Shown here: positions 34,158-43,065 of the stretch, in pieces
Layout: each line of letters begins with the position of its first letter
How positions within the stretch are numbered: position 1 is the stretch's first letter
Assembly: GCA_020636095.1 (NCBI GenBank)
Contig: JACJYN010000003.1
Location: 682,001-746,000, forward strand
Length of the DNA: 64,000 bases
Direction: 5' to 3'
Source of the DNA: Lewinellaceae bacterium
Lineage (GTDB): Bacteria > Bacteroidota > Bacteroidia > Chitinophagales > Saprospiraceae
Program-made: the position numbers and the translations under genes
The notes under the pieces: model-generated
Database searches by the model: none
What the model was told of the DNA's origin: nothing
The model's input: the letters and a program-made list of their open reading frames with translations, nothing else

Positions 34158-35015
34158 TCAGGCTTTTCTTCCTTTTCCTGCCCCTGCGGTTTTGGGGTTT
34201 CCCTTTCCCTTCACCGGCCGGAAAATAAAATACAGCCCCACCAGAAAGAAGGGGATACTCAGCAATTGCCCGGTGCTGAGCGCATCGCCAAATTCCGTTT
34301 CGAAGCCGCCCTGGCTGGTCTTAAAGTACTCCAACCCAAAGCGGATGACGCCCAGGACCAGCACCAGGAACAGCCCAAACATGCGCCCCAGCTTTTCCTT
34401 GGCGGCAGTCTTCCAGTAGGCCCAGTACAGGAGGAAAAAAGTGAGCAGGTAACTAATAGATTCGTACAATTGCACCGGGTGGCGGGGGGCGTCGGCCAGT
34501 TCAGGAGGGTAAGCCCGGACGAACAGGAAGGCCCAGGGGGCGTCGGAAGGCGTGCCTACGATCTCCGAATTCATGAGGTTGCCCAGGCGGATGAAGCAGC
34601 CGGCCAGGGCGGTAGGCACCACCACCCGGTCCAGGATCCAGAGCACCGAGCGTTTGGCGGTGCGGGCCGAGAATATCCACAAGGCGATGATGATGCCGAT
34701 GGCGCCTCCGTGGCTGGCTAATCCCCCCTTCCATACAGCGGGAATCTCAGAGAGGTGTTGGGAATAGTATTCCCAATCGTAGAAGAATACATGGCCGAGG
34801 CGGGCGCCCACGACGGCGCCTACTACCATATAGATGAAAATCTGGTCCAGCCATTCTTCGGGTTCTTTTTCCGCCCGGAACATGGCGCGGACGATGTACA
34901 GGCCCAGGAGGAAGCCCAGAGCAAAGAGCAGGCCGTACCAACGCAGCGTCAGCGGGCCGATCTTAACGATCTCGGGGGATGCATCCCAGGTAATGTAGGC
35001 GAGTAGGGTTTCCAT
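34158..35015 (-). CDS. lgt: Prolipoprotein diacylglyceryl transferase
   Basis: A 285-residue inner-membrane enzyme that transfers diacylglycerol from phosphatidylglycerol to the lipobox Cys of prolipoproteins. Seven transmembrane helices are predicted. Family motifs are LRWYGLLFALGFLLG (first helix), GARLGHVFFYDWEYY, GGLASHGGAIGIIIALW, the Lgt signature GCFIRLGNLMNSEIVGTPSDAPWAF, and PRHPVQLYESI. The C-terminus has a basic tail. Lipoprotein substrates in this window include ModA and the His-rich 105-residue protein. Standalone minus-strand gene. Confidence 0.97.
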   Translation of the reverse strand: METLLAYITWDASPEIVKIGPLTLRWYGLLFALGFLLGLYIVRAMFRAEKEPEEWLDQIFIYMVVGAVVGARLGHVFFYDWEYYSQHLSEIPAVWKGGLASHGGAIGIIIALWIFSARTAKRSVLWILDRVVVPTALAGCFIRLGNLMNSEIVGTPSDAPWAFLFVRAYPPELADAPRHPVQLYESISYLLTFFLLYWAYWKTAAKEKLGRMFGLFLVLVLGVIRFGLEYFKTSQGGFETEFGDALSTGQLLSIPFFLVGLYFIFRPVKGKGNPKTAGAGKGRKA

Positions 35016-35231
35016 AGTTCAGGATTTTTCCGGCTTTTAGCCCATCAGATATAGGCCGATGGGACGCCCCAATATTAGGCATAGTTTCCGGTAATCCCTG
35101 TCCGGATCGGGGACTTTTTCTGCTTTTTGATCCGCTGGAGCAGAAAAGAAAGGTGCGAATGGTGGCTGTAAAGCACGCGCTGCCAGGGAAAAGGCCGGGG
35201 AGCAGCCGGTAGCTTCCGCAGAGCAGGTGGT

Positions 35232-36251
35232 TCAAATATCCGTTTTCGGTATTTTGGCGGTCAAGCCGTTGGAAACGGGTGGAGGCTGATGGGAAGCCAG
35301 CACCGCAATGGCGTAACTTTCCGTGGACTTCCGGCTCTCTTTGATGATGTACTGCTGGAAATTGGCCAGTGCTTCCTGAGGAAGAATCAGGTAAAGGCCC
35401 CGGGCGGAGTTGGGGATGAAATCCTGGAGAAAGCCTGGGTTGAGCCGGGAGAGCAACTGCCGGGAGACCTTACAATGGCGGGCAATGTCATTGAGGTCGA
35501 GGCTGTGCTGCACCTTGAAAACCTGGAAAGGTTGGAAAATTGGTTTTTTGGAGTTTGGCTCTAAGCCATGCCTGCCATAGTTGCGGGCCACATAAATGGT
35601 GGCGATCAGCGCCGGCAGGTAGCGTTGGGTTTGACGGGGCAGCAGGTGTTGTATATCCCAGAAATTATGACAGCCGGTGCGGCGTACGGCCGATCTTACC
35701 CGGCCCGGCCCGCAGTTGTAAGCAGCCAGCACCAGCGACCAGTCACCCAGCTCTTCGTACAGGCCGGAGAGCATGCTCACCGCTGCTTCGGTAGCCAGGT
35801 AGGGGTTCATCCGTTCATCGACGTACGCATCGATGCGAAGGCGATAGTGATCGGCAGTGGCTGGCATGAATTGCCAAAGGCCAACCGCGCCGGCGGCTGA
35901 TTCGGCGGTGGGCCGGAGCCGGGACTCCAGCAATGGAACGTACTTCAGTTCGTCGGGCAACTGGTATTTGTGCAGGTAATACTCAAAAATGGGAAAGTAA
36001 AGGGCGGTGCGGGCCAGCATCTTTTCCGTTTCCCGCCGCCCCTGGCGAAGATAGTCCGTAATCTGGCGCCCGACTTCCGGGTTGAATTCTATGGCGAAAG
36101 GGGCCGGCATTTGCAACAAACGCACCGGGATATCGTAAGATATTTGCTCTGGCCAGGAAGCTTCGCTTTGCATTCGTAACTCGCCTGGATTCGCATACGT
36201 CGCCACAATAGGGGAGAGAATAAGGGTCAGGGTCAAGGCCAGGGCTCTCAT
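35232..36251 (-). CDS. MltD-like lytic transglycosylase
   Basis: A 339-residue exported protein (signal peptide residues 1-20) with an SLT/goose-lysozyme-type catalytic domain: the Glu of LLES (E109) is the likely acid, followed by GAVGLWQFMPATADHYRLRID, and LAAYNCGPGRVRSAVRR. The C-terminal part (LDLNDIARHCKVSRQLLSRLNPGFL) is LysM-like but degenerate. It cleaves MurNAc-GlcNAc bonds with formation of 1,6-anhydroMurNAc. It is a clear paralogue of the gene at 36757-37926, on the same strand and separated by element E, so probably an old tandem duplication. Confidence 0.93.
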   Translation of the reverse strand: MRALALTLTLILSPIVATYANPGELRMQSEASWPEQISYDIPVRLLQMPAPFAIEFNPEVGRQITDYLRQGRRETEKMLARTALYFPIFEYYLHKYQLPDELKYVPLLESRLRPTAESAAGAVGLWQFMPATADHYRLRIDAYVDERMNPYLATEAAVSMLSGLYEELGDWSLVLAAYNCGPGRVRSAVRRTGCHNFWDIQHLLPRQTQRYLPALIATIYVARNYGRHGLEPNSKKPIFQPFQVFKVQHSLDLNDIARHCKVSRQLLSRLNPGFLQDFIPNSARGLYLILPQEALANFQQYIIKESRKSTESYAIAVLASHQPPPVSNGLTAKIPKTDI

Positions 36252-36274
36252 AGTAGTGTATTTAGCTGAGGTTT

Positions 36275-36480
36275 AGAGTGTGTTCAAATTTCATACTTCG
36301 GGCTAAAATCACCACTTTTTCGCTTATGCTTCGTTCCTCAAATCCTCCCCGCAATGCTGCGGGGCAGGCTATTTAGCTATGGCTAAACTCTCCCGCTTTT
36401 TCAGAAAAGCGGTTTTCGTGCCTCGCCTAAGCAAAAAAATGACTGATTTTATCTCCAAAAACGAAATTTGAACACACTCT
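36275..36480. repeat. 206-bp palindromic element E
   Basis: Perfect 18-bp ends AGAGTGTGTTCAAATTTC / GAAATTTGAACACACTCT. The two halves remain alignable almost to the centre (for example CTAAAATCA..CACTTTTTCGCTTA against ATAAAATCAGTCATTTTTTTGCTTA reverse-complemented). The middle includes TTTAGC-TATG-GCTAAA and the word CGGGGCAGGCTATTT shared with element B. It lies in the 505-bp gap between the two transglycosylase genes, followed by AT-rich DNA and a terminator. Confidence 0.85.
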
Positions 36481-36694
36481 TAGTTTGGGAATTAGGGGGC
36501 GCTCCTTTACTAAAGCTGTTTTACGAGCCGTGGGGCGTTTTGTTAACCTTTTTAGGGTATTTTTTGAGATGGAGGAAAGAGGCGAGAGACATCTACTAAT
36601 AATACAGATGCGTAAAATGTTGCATTTTAACACAAAAGGATGGGATGCTGAAGAATTTATTATTAAAATAAATATTTGTCTAAATAAAAAAGAA

Positions 36695-36737
36695 GGTGCT
36701 ATCCTGAATCAGAGGCCTTATAATTCAGGATAGCACC
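36695..36737 (-). terminator. Strong rho-independent terminator for the LysM transglycosylase gene
   Basis: Perfect 15-bp stem (GGTGCTATCCTGAAT / ATTCAGGATAGCACC) with a 13-nt loop, 20 bp past the stop on the minus strand, followed there by TTCTTTTTTATTT. Confidence 0.92.
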
Positions 36738-36756
36738 CAAGAGGATTCAGTGTGGG

Positions 36757-37926
36757 TTACGGCTTGGCAGCATAGTCCTGCCCCGGTAAAAACATTAAAA
36801 GTTCCTGATTGACAAATATTTCAGGCGTTGACAGGGCATTCCAGCGCATGATCTCATCAGCGGTGCAGTGAAATTTCCGGGCAAGGCCATACAGGTCTTC
36901 TCCGGGTTTTACTACGTAGGTAGTCTTGATGAAATTAGGGTAAAGCAAAACCGGGTCAATGTATTCTCCCGCCTTTAACGCCAGCAGATGCTCGCGTAAT
37001 TTGTTCATAGCGTGGGCAGGCAGCAGCAGGAAGTTACCCCGCTGGCTTTTGGGGATGACGCTTTTCTTGTAGGCCGGATTGAATTTGCGGATCGTCCGCT
37101 CATCTACGCCGGTCACATACGCAATATCACCAAAGGTCATACTTTCGTAAACCTTTACGGCCCTGCCCTGCTCCGCGTTATTCATCGGGAAGCGGGGTTG
37201 CAGGCCGTGGTGGTTATAAAAATTAGCCACGTAGGCTGCCGCTATGAATCGCGGAACATAATCCTGCGTTTCCTGCGGCAAATAGGCGCGCAGCTCCCAG
37301 AAATCATAACAACCGGCTGCCCGTATGGCGCTTCTGACTCTGCCCGGGCCGCAGTTGTAAGCGGCCAGCACCAGGCTCCAGTCGTTGAATTGCTTGTGCA
37401 GATCAGAGAGCATCTTCACGGCGGCTTCCGTAGAACGATAGGGGTCGTACCGTTCATCGACGTACTCGTTCATGCGCAGGCGATACTCGCGCCCCGTAGC
37501 CGGAATAAATTGCCACAGGCCGGCAGCGCCGGCGGCAGAGCGGGCTACCGGGTCAAGTGAAGTCTCTACGATCGGGAGGTACTTAAGCTCCTTAGGTAAT
37601 CCATAAAGGCTAAGGTAGTGCTCAAAGATCGGGAAGTAGAAAGAGGTGCGCCCCAACATACTTTCAGTATCATGAAGGCCGTTGGTAACGTAATCCTTAA
37701 TAATATCTCTTATCTGATTGTCATATCTGGCTTCGAAAGGAATCCTGAGCTGTGCCAGACGATCTTTGATATCCCCGTCCATTTTCGCCGGCCAGGAATA
37801 GTCCGGGCTAGCGTGGGCGCCGAGGGGAAACGCCGTTTTTTTGCTTGTTGCAAACAGGCAGCTGGCTGCCAGCAGGGCAACAATTGTCCATGGGATTTTC
37901 ATCGCATAATTAATTTTGCATTTCAC
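36757..37926 (-). CDS. MltD-like lytic transglycosylase with C-terminal LysM
   Basis: A 389-residue exported protein with signal peptide, SLT catalytic domain (VETSLDP with the catalytic-type Glu, GAAGLWQFIPATGREYRLRMNEYVDERYDPY, LAAYNCGPGRVRSAIRA), a middle segment with a first LysM-like repeat (MTFGDIAYVTGVDERTIRKFNP), and a full C-terminal LysM (TYVVKPGEDLYGLARKFHCTADEIMRWNAL). It degrades peptidoglycan in the periplasm. Compared with its paralogue at 35232-36251 it retains the C-terminal LysM, so the shorter copy has probably lost it. Confidence 0.95.
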   Translation of the reverse strand: MKCKINYAMKIPWTIVALLAASCLFATSKKTAFPLGAHASPDYSWPAKMDGDIKDRLAQLRIPFEARYDNQIRDIIKDYVTNGLHDTESMLGRTSFYFPIFEHYLSLYGLPKELKYLPIVETSLDPVARSAAGAAGLWQFIPATGREYRLRMNEYVDERYDPYRSTEAAVKMLSDLHKQFNDWSLVLAAYNCGPGRVRSAIRAAGCYDFWELRAYLPQETQDYVPRFIAAAYVANFYNHHGLQPRFPMNNAEQGRAVKVYESMTFGDIAYVTGVDERTIRKFNPAYKKSVIPKSQRGNFLLLPAHAMNKLREHLLALKAGEYIDPVLLYPNFIKTTYVVKPGEDLYGLARKFHCTADEIMRWNALSTPEIFVNQELLMFLPGQDYAAKP

Positions 37927-38362
37927 TAAAATCAGCAGGGCCGAAGCCTTACCATTAGGGTAATGCAGTACTACTAGGGCAGTTGAATTCTCTCTTTTTC
38001 TCTAACTGATTAAAAATCAGCTGTGTGTTGTACATGTTAAAAATCTGGGGCAAAGCTATACTCTTTTACCAAAAAAGTCAATGATTTTTAAATGTACTAC
38101 CCATTTATACGAATCCCGTGAAACATTGTTACCATCCGGGGCGCATAAAAAATTTTGGCGCCTGAAAAAAGAAGGAAGCCGAACGGCAAACGCTGGCGCT
38201 GTTGGGAAATTATATTGCTTCCCCCCGTCCAGCTAACCGAATAAATATCGGTTTGTTGTTTGAGACGGGGCAAAGAATAAAGAGGTGTTAAAATTTTGTT
38301 AAGATTTTGTTAAAGCAGTCCCTCTTACCGATAACTTTTCCGTATTTCCAGCTGTTGATGCT
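37927..38362. other. Divergent intergenic region, no known RNA recognised
   Basis: A 436-bp AT-rich gap between the transglycosylase and the MoaD-like gene. It has a small hairpin AACCGA-ATAAATA-TCGGTT near 38236-38256, a direct repeat ATTTTGTTAA at about 38293 and 38304, and two GGGGCAAAG words (near 38047 and 38267). It probably holds promoters for both directions. I looked for riboswitch-like cores and found none I could support. Confidence 0.4.
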
Positions 38363-38389
38363 ATGAAAAATCAAGCCTGTAGTTACGAT

Positions 38390-38632
38390 ATGGATATAAA
38401 AATACTCGCATTTGGCATAGCTAAGGAAATTCTTGGCGCTACGAATCTCTCGGTACAAATGCCGGGCCAACCCACAGTTGGGCAGCTAAAGGCTTATTTA
38501 TGCCAGTCTTATCCGGCTTTTACAAAACTGGCTTCCTTTGCTATTGCGCTCAATACAGAATATGCGGAAGATGAGCAGGCGATCCAACCCGGCGATGAAG
38601 TTGTCATCATTCCTCCGGTGAGTGGAGGCTGA
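38390..38632 (+). CDS. MoaD/ThiS family sulfur-carrier protein (molybdopterin synthase small subunit-like)
   Basis: An 80-residue (or 89-residue if ATG 38363 is used) beta-grasp protein ending in SGG, the C-terminal Gly-Gly that is thiocarboxylated in MoaD. Motifs are MDIKILAFGIAKEILGA at the start, TVGQLKAYLCQSYPAF, the conserved ALNTEYA (position of the usual AVN) and GDEVVIIPPVSGG. MoaD donates sulfur for molybdopterin synthesis. MoaE and other moa genes are not in the window. The orphan ModA gene at 54908 is the only other molybdenum-linked gene here. Confidence 0.88.
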   Translation: MDIKILAFGIAKEILGATNLSVQMPGQPTVGQLKAYLCQSYPAFTKLASFAIALNTEYAEDEQAIQPGDEVVIIPPVSGG

Positions 38633-38741
38633 TCTTATAAAAAGTGCTTGAGCAACGTATAAATTGTGTAACTTTAAGCGGGTTACTTCCTACTTCCTAT
38701 GCTTATTTCAGTCCCATGAACTGAAACCAGCAAGCACTACT

Positions 38742-41700
38742 ATGAGGATATTATACTTTACTTTTGCACTTCTTCTTTCCGGAAGCGCGGCCCTTTGGTG
38801 TCAGCCTTCCGTGCCTCCGGTTGCGGCGCAGTACCAGAACCGGGCAGCCTCTCAATTGCTGAACGGCGATATCGAAGGGGCCATCGTGCAGTTGGAGACG
38901 GCAGCTTTTCTTTACGAAGCGGCTGAACAATGGGAATATTATTTCTCCTGCCTCAATCAGGTTACCAATGCATATCTGAGTATCGGTAAAATGGATGAAG
39001 CCAAGCGCACCGCTAAAAAGGCGCTCTGGCAAAGCATTCAGCGCCTGGGCCGCGACAACGATGAGGCAGCCAAAGCCGCTCACCGTCTCGCTGAAGTGTA
39101 CAGCCGCGCCGGGCGCCACGCCAAAGCGATGGAGGTACACAAAATGGGGCTGATGATCCGGGAGAGTATTTACGGTAGCCGCCACGTCCTAATCGCTGTA
39201 TCTTATGACTGGATAGCCAGGGCCGGGGCTGCCGCCGGAGACTACAGCCTGGCCGCCGATTATTATGCACGGGCAATGCGCCTGCGCAAGGACTTACAGG
39301 GGGAGGAACACCCAGATCTCGCCATTTCTTACACCAACCTGGGCAGCCTGGAATTGGCTCGTGAAAACTACCCCCAAGCGCTTGTCCACTATCAAACCGC
39401 TTATGAGATTGGCAGGAACCGGCTGGGGGAAAATCATCCGAATGCAGCATCGGCGCTGTCCTCCATGGCCTACATCAACCGCTTGCTTGGCGAGGTGGAG
39501 CTGGCCGAGCGGCAATACCGGGAAGCCGCCCTCCTCTACCGGAACAACCCGGATGCCAACGGAGAGCAGGCTGCGGAAGCGTTTTACGAACTGGCTTTGC
39601 AGTATTTCAACGATGGTAAGCTGAACGCCGCCGGGAATTTTGCCAAACGGGCTGTTCGCGCGTTGGCCTTTGGCCCTGGCCAAAATCCGGAGTATTTTCA
39701 TCGCTATTATCAAACGTTGGGCGCCATCCAGATGGAGATGGGGGAATACGAAGAAGCCGCCATCAATTTCCGGCATGCCCTGGATTCGAAAAGAGGCGCC
39801 TCGGGCCCTAACTATCAGCAGTGGGTAGAGGCGTTGCGGTTATCGGGCAGCCTGTCGGCAGCTATCGACGCGGCAAGTACCTTTCTGGAATGGTCCAAAG
39901 GCGAGCAAAACCCCTCGGCTATGCTCAACGCCCGCACACAACTGGGCAGCCTGCTCATCGAAAACAGCCAGATAGAGGAGGGGGTCCAGCAGCTCACCGC
40001 CGTGCTCAATCATGCCAATACTCCTTTTTGGTTGTTGCAGGAAGCCAATTTTAGCCTGGCGGAGGCCAGCCGACGGGAGGGAGCGTACGAACAGGCCATT
40101 CAAAATTATAAGCAACTGGCGGTTGAATGGGAACAAAGCCGGCATGCCGGGGCTTTGTTTTTCTACTTTAAAGCCCTGCTCGCTATGGGCGTTACGCACT
40201 GTACCCTGGCCTGGCAGGACCGGAATACGCTGTACAACCTGGAAGCAGCATTAAATGCTTTCCAGGCCTGCGACAAGATACTTGTGAGGCTCATCCGTTC
40301 TCCTTTGCCTTCAGAGCAACTCACCTTTTTGTTGGGCGCCCAAACACAGCTCTACAACCATGCCATCAAAACTTGCTATGGCCTTTACCAGCAAAATCAG
40401 GAAAAAAGCTATCTGGAGGAGGCTTTTTACTTTTCCGAACGCAGTAAACAATGGGGCGCCCGGCTACCCTTGCTGCTGCTTCCGCCTGCCAGTTTTGCCC
40501 AGGCGCCCAAGAAGTTACTGAATAAGGAAGCAACGCACAAATTGGCGGTGCAACGCCTGTTCCGGACTCTGAAAAACAGCCGTTTCCAGGCAGAAGTAAC
40601 GGATTCTATCCAGAATGAAATGGAAAAGCAGGAGGGGGCATACCGGGAGGCCCTGGCTGAACTGGAGCAGCAGGCCCCTCGTTATTATCGGTTGAAATTT
40701 GGCGGTGAGCCGGTGAGTCCACAGGCATTAGTGGCCCTGTTGCAACAGCAATCAGCGAGTTTATATTCCTATTACATCGATGAAGAAAACCTCTACATAT
40801 TTTACTTTACCACGGATGGTTTTCAGCTGTTTCGACGGCCGATGGATGAAACTTTCCGCACCGGGCTTCACACATTTCTTCAGGTGATCCACAATGGGCC
40901 GGAAGAGAACCTGGAGGGTTCTTCTGACGAGGCCTATCAAAAAACGACTGCTCTGGCGGTGCAATTGTACCACAAACTGCTGCCGGGCAAACCGGCCCCG
41001 GCTGGCGAGCAACTTTTTTTGTTGCCGCACGGCAGGTTGCAGTGGCTGCCATTTGAGGCTTTGGCGCCAGCCGCTCCGGCGGGCGGGAATTTTGCCAGCC
41101 TTCCCTACCTGGGGCTGAGCTATAACCTGGTTTACCATTCTTCCGCCACGGCACTGAGGGATGCGCTGGAACAGGGCGCTGCCGGGGCTTATGAATCCCC
41201 TTTTGAGGCCTTCGTATGGACGGAACAAAACAATCAGGTGGCTATGAAGGGGGCTTATACCCTGAATAGCAATGACAGCTCACCTTTGGCTTTCTTTCTC
41301 GCCCTTGCCCAAAAGTGGGCCACGGAAAAGGGAGGACAGGTGTGGGAAGGGGCTATGGCGAGAGAGGCTATTTTCAGAGAACTGCCTCCGGCAGAAGTGG
41401 TGTTGCTGGCGCTGCCAGTCCGGGCAGGATCCTCGTCCGGAGATACATTTGTGTATTTCTCCGATACAGCAGACAGCCTTTCCGATAACCGCCTTTACCT
41501 GAAGGAAGCCTACAGAATTAAAAAGCCGGCAGCATTGTATATTCTGCCTTCGGTTTTGCCTCAATCAATGAGCCATTCGGCCTGGCAACCACTGGCGGAA
41601 GCTCTGGAGTACAGCGGCTGCCAGTCATTGTTGCTCCATCGATGGGCCACTACGGGGCAGCCTTCTACCGAATTGTTAGAGCTGTTCCTGAACCGCCGGA

Positions 41701-41921
41701 TAGCTATGGGCAGTACATCAGGTAGCTTAATGGAGGCACGGCGTGAGTACATGTCCCGCCTGGCCAACCGGCCCGAAATGGGGCACCCTCATTTTTGGGC
41801 TGGTTATTTGGCCTACGGTACGCCGGAAGCGCCCCCCCCATCGGCAAGTATTCCGCGCTTCTGGATCATTGCCGCAGTGGCCGGCTTGATCCTTATCGGG
41901 TGGTTGGTTCGGTTGAATTAA
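38742..41921 (+). CDS. TPR protein with C-terminal degenerate CHAT domain
   Basis: About 1059 residues from ATG 38742 (MRILYFTFALLLSGSAA..), which gives a signal peptide; an upstream ATG at 38664 adds 26 residues lacking signal character. About ten tetratricopeptide repeats fill the first half (for example HPDLAISYTNLGSLELARENYPQALVHYQTAYEI). A CHAT (caspase-like) region follows from about residue 680, with LFLLPHGRLQWLPFEAL. Where active CHAT proteases have the His of the xxATHG strand and the Cys of LSAC, this protein reads LALPVRAGSSSG and ILPSVLPQ, so both catalytic residues appear absent. It ends in one transmembrane helix. It is followed by a convergent glucosaminidase gene. A scaffolding rather than proteolytic role is inferred. 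Confidence 0.75.
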   Translation: MRILYFTFALLLSGSAALWCQPSVPPVAAQYQNRAASQLLNGDIEGAIVQLETAAFLYEAAEQWEYYFSCLNQVTNAYLSIGKMDEAKRTAKKALWQSIQRLGRDNDEAAKAAHRLAEVYSRAGRHAKAMEVHKMGLMIRESIYGSRHVLIAVSYDWIARAGAAAGDYSLAADYYARAMRLRKDLQGEEHPDLAISYTNLGSLELARENYPQALVHYQTAYEIGRNRLGENHPNAASALSSMAYINRLLGEVELAERQYREAALLYRNNPDANGEQAAEAFYELALQYFNDGKLNAAGNFAKRAVRALAFGPGQNPEYFHRYYQTLGAIQMEMGEYEEAAINFRHALDSKRGASGPNYQQWVEALRLSGSLSAAIDAASTFLEWSKGEQNPSAMLNARTQLGSLLIENSQIEEGVQQLTAVLNHANTPFWLLQEANFSLAEASRREGAYEQAIQNYKQLAVEWEQSRHAGALFFYFKALLAMGVTHCTLAWQDRNTLYNLEAALNAFQACDKILVRLIRSPLPSEQLTFLLGAQTQLYNHAIKTCYGLYQQNQEKSYLEEAFYFSERSKQWGARLPLLLLPPASFAQAPKKLLNKEATHKLAVQRLFRTLKNSRFQAEVTDSIQNEMEKQEGAYREALAELEQQAPRYYRLKFGGEPVSPQALVALLQQQSASLYSYYIDEENLYIFYFTTDGFQLFRRPMDETFRTGLHTFLQVIHNGPEENLEGSSDEAYQKTTALAVQLYHKLLPGKPAPAGEQLFLLPHGRLQWLPFEALAPAAPAGGNFASLPYLGLSYNLVYHSSATALRDALEQGAAGAYESPFEAFVWTEQNNQVAMKGAYTLNSNDSSPLAFFLALAQKWATEKGGQVWEGAMAREAIFRELPPAEVVLLALPVRAGSSSGDTFVYFSDTADSLSDNRLYLKEAYRIKKPAALYILPSVLPQSMSHSAWQPLAEALEYSGCQSLLLHRWATTGQPSTELLELFLNRRIAMGSTSGSLMEARREYMSRLANRPEMGHPHFWAGYLAYGTPEAPPPSASIPRFWIIAAVAGLILIGWLVRLN

Positions 41922-41930
41922 AAATAGCTT

Positions 41931-42794
41931 TCACTGATCATATTGGTGTAAATCGAGGTCATCGATGAGGTTGATCAGCTTCTCTCCGTATTGCTTGTCG
42001 GTTGCATAGCCGGCTTTTTTCAATCCATGGGCCCAGCCCCGGTAATCTTTTCTGTCAAGCTGAAATAAAGGCTGGTAGCGGGCCGATCCGTTCAGCAGCA
42101 GGCTATGGGCGCGATAGCTGTCCCAGCTACTCTTGTAGATTCGGAAGAAATCCTTGTGGCTGTCATCCGTGAAATTGCTGCAATGGCCCTTTTTACAGTT
42201 GCGGGAAAAGCACTTGATGCCAAAGTGGTTTTTATTGTTTGTCGCCAGTTTACTCTCTCCTACATTACTTTCCAGAAGGCCCTGGGCCAGGGTGATGCTG
42301 GCGGGGATGCCGAATTTTTCCATCTCCGCCTGGGCGGCTTTAACAAAGCGGTTAACATATTTAAGCTGCTTGCGGCGCTTTTCCGCCCGAAGTGCTTCGT
42401 CCTCGGTATTGGCCAAGCCTTTTTGGCCATTGCTGAGGTTGGAATAGGTGTTGGCCAGGTTGCTTACGTTAACTGCCTCGCCGCTGTAGCTGGTTGGCAG
42501 GGCTTTGGCGGGTTGATAGCCGCTTCCCGCTACCGGCGCTGCTGCCGGGCGGCCCGAAGGCATACCGGCCGGCTGTGCTCGCACGGTGGTTGGCTCGGCT
42601 ATACTCCCCAACTGAATGGCCGCGGCCGGGATATTGCTCAGTTGAAGGTCGATGGCCAGGTCTTTTTCATGGATCATATAAATGGCGACACCCAAAAGGA
42701 GGGCCCTTAGCCAGTATTTTTGAACATTTTGATTGAGTTGCCGGCCGGCCTGGCGAGCCTTTACTTTTACATTTTGTATAGGTGTGAGGTCCAT
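41931..42794 (-). CDS. Membrane-anchored GH73 glucosaminidase-type cell-wall hydrolase
   Basis: A 287-residue protein with an N-terminal membrane segment (WLRALLLGVAIYMI), a variable Ala/Pro-rich linker, and a GH73 domain: ASITLAQGLLESNVGESKLATNNKNHFGIKC, with the Glu of LLESN as acid, two Cys in CFSRNCKKGHC, DFFRIYKSSWDSYRAHSLLL and GWAHGLKKAGYATDKQYGEKLI. Cleaves GlcNAc-MurNAc bonds in peptidoglycan. A paralogue of the gene at 32686-33702, with a shorter catalytic core. Convergent with the CHAT gene (stop codons about 9 bp apart). Confidence 0.92.
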   Translation of the reverse strand: MDLTPIQNVKVKARQAGRQLNQNVQKYWLRALLLGVAIYMIHEKDLAIDLQLSNIPAAAIQLGSIAEPTTVRAQPAGMPSGRPAAAPVAGSGYQPAKALPTSYSGEAVNVSNLANTYSNLSNGQKGLANTEDEALRAEKRRKQLKYVNRFVKAAQAEMEKFGIPASITLAQGLLESNVGESKLATNNKNHFGIKCFSRNCKKGHCSNFTDDSHKDFFRIYKSSWDSYRAHSLLLNGSARYQPLFQLDRKDYRGWAHGLKKAGYATDKQYGEKLINLIDDLDLHQYDQ

Positions 42795-43008
42795 GTTAAA
42801 CTTTTTTGTATCAGGGAGCGTAAGTATTTTTCAAAAATAAAACTTTTTGTTTTAAAACAAAATAAATAAAATCTTTTGTTTTAATATTTTTTTTGAAAAA
42901 GCAGGGTGAGGAGCATCCACTGGGTTGAAAACCAGGTGATTGCCAGGGCATTAACGAGTTGGTAAGAAAAGATTAAGGTAATTTTAAGTCACTACATTTA
43001 ACGAAAAA

Positions 43009-43039
43009 TTGGCAAAGTTGGCGCCTAAGCCTACCTTTG
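43009..43039 (+). promoter_or_regulatory. Candidate promoter of the Skp gene
   Basis: A -7 box TACCTTTG at 43032-43039 (consensus TAnnTTTG), with TTGG at 43009-43012, 19 nt upstream, as a partial match to the TTTG -33 element. It lies 26 bp before the ATG at 43066. Confidence 0.6.
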
Positions 43040-43065
43040 CAGTGATTTTTGAAAAATTCAAACCA

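Noticed and set aside
36485..36733. An 82-residue plus-strand ORF between the transglycosylases.
   Set aside because: It runs through element-E-flanking DNA and the terminator hairpin, has no family features, and its 3' part is the terminator stem.
37927..38362. A riboswitch or structured RNA upstream of the MoaD-like gene.
   Set aside because: Two GGGGCAAAG words recall c-di-GMP riboswitch fragments, but no matching paired helices surround them and only small hairpins are seen.
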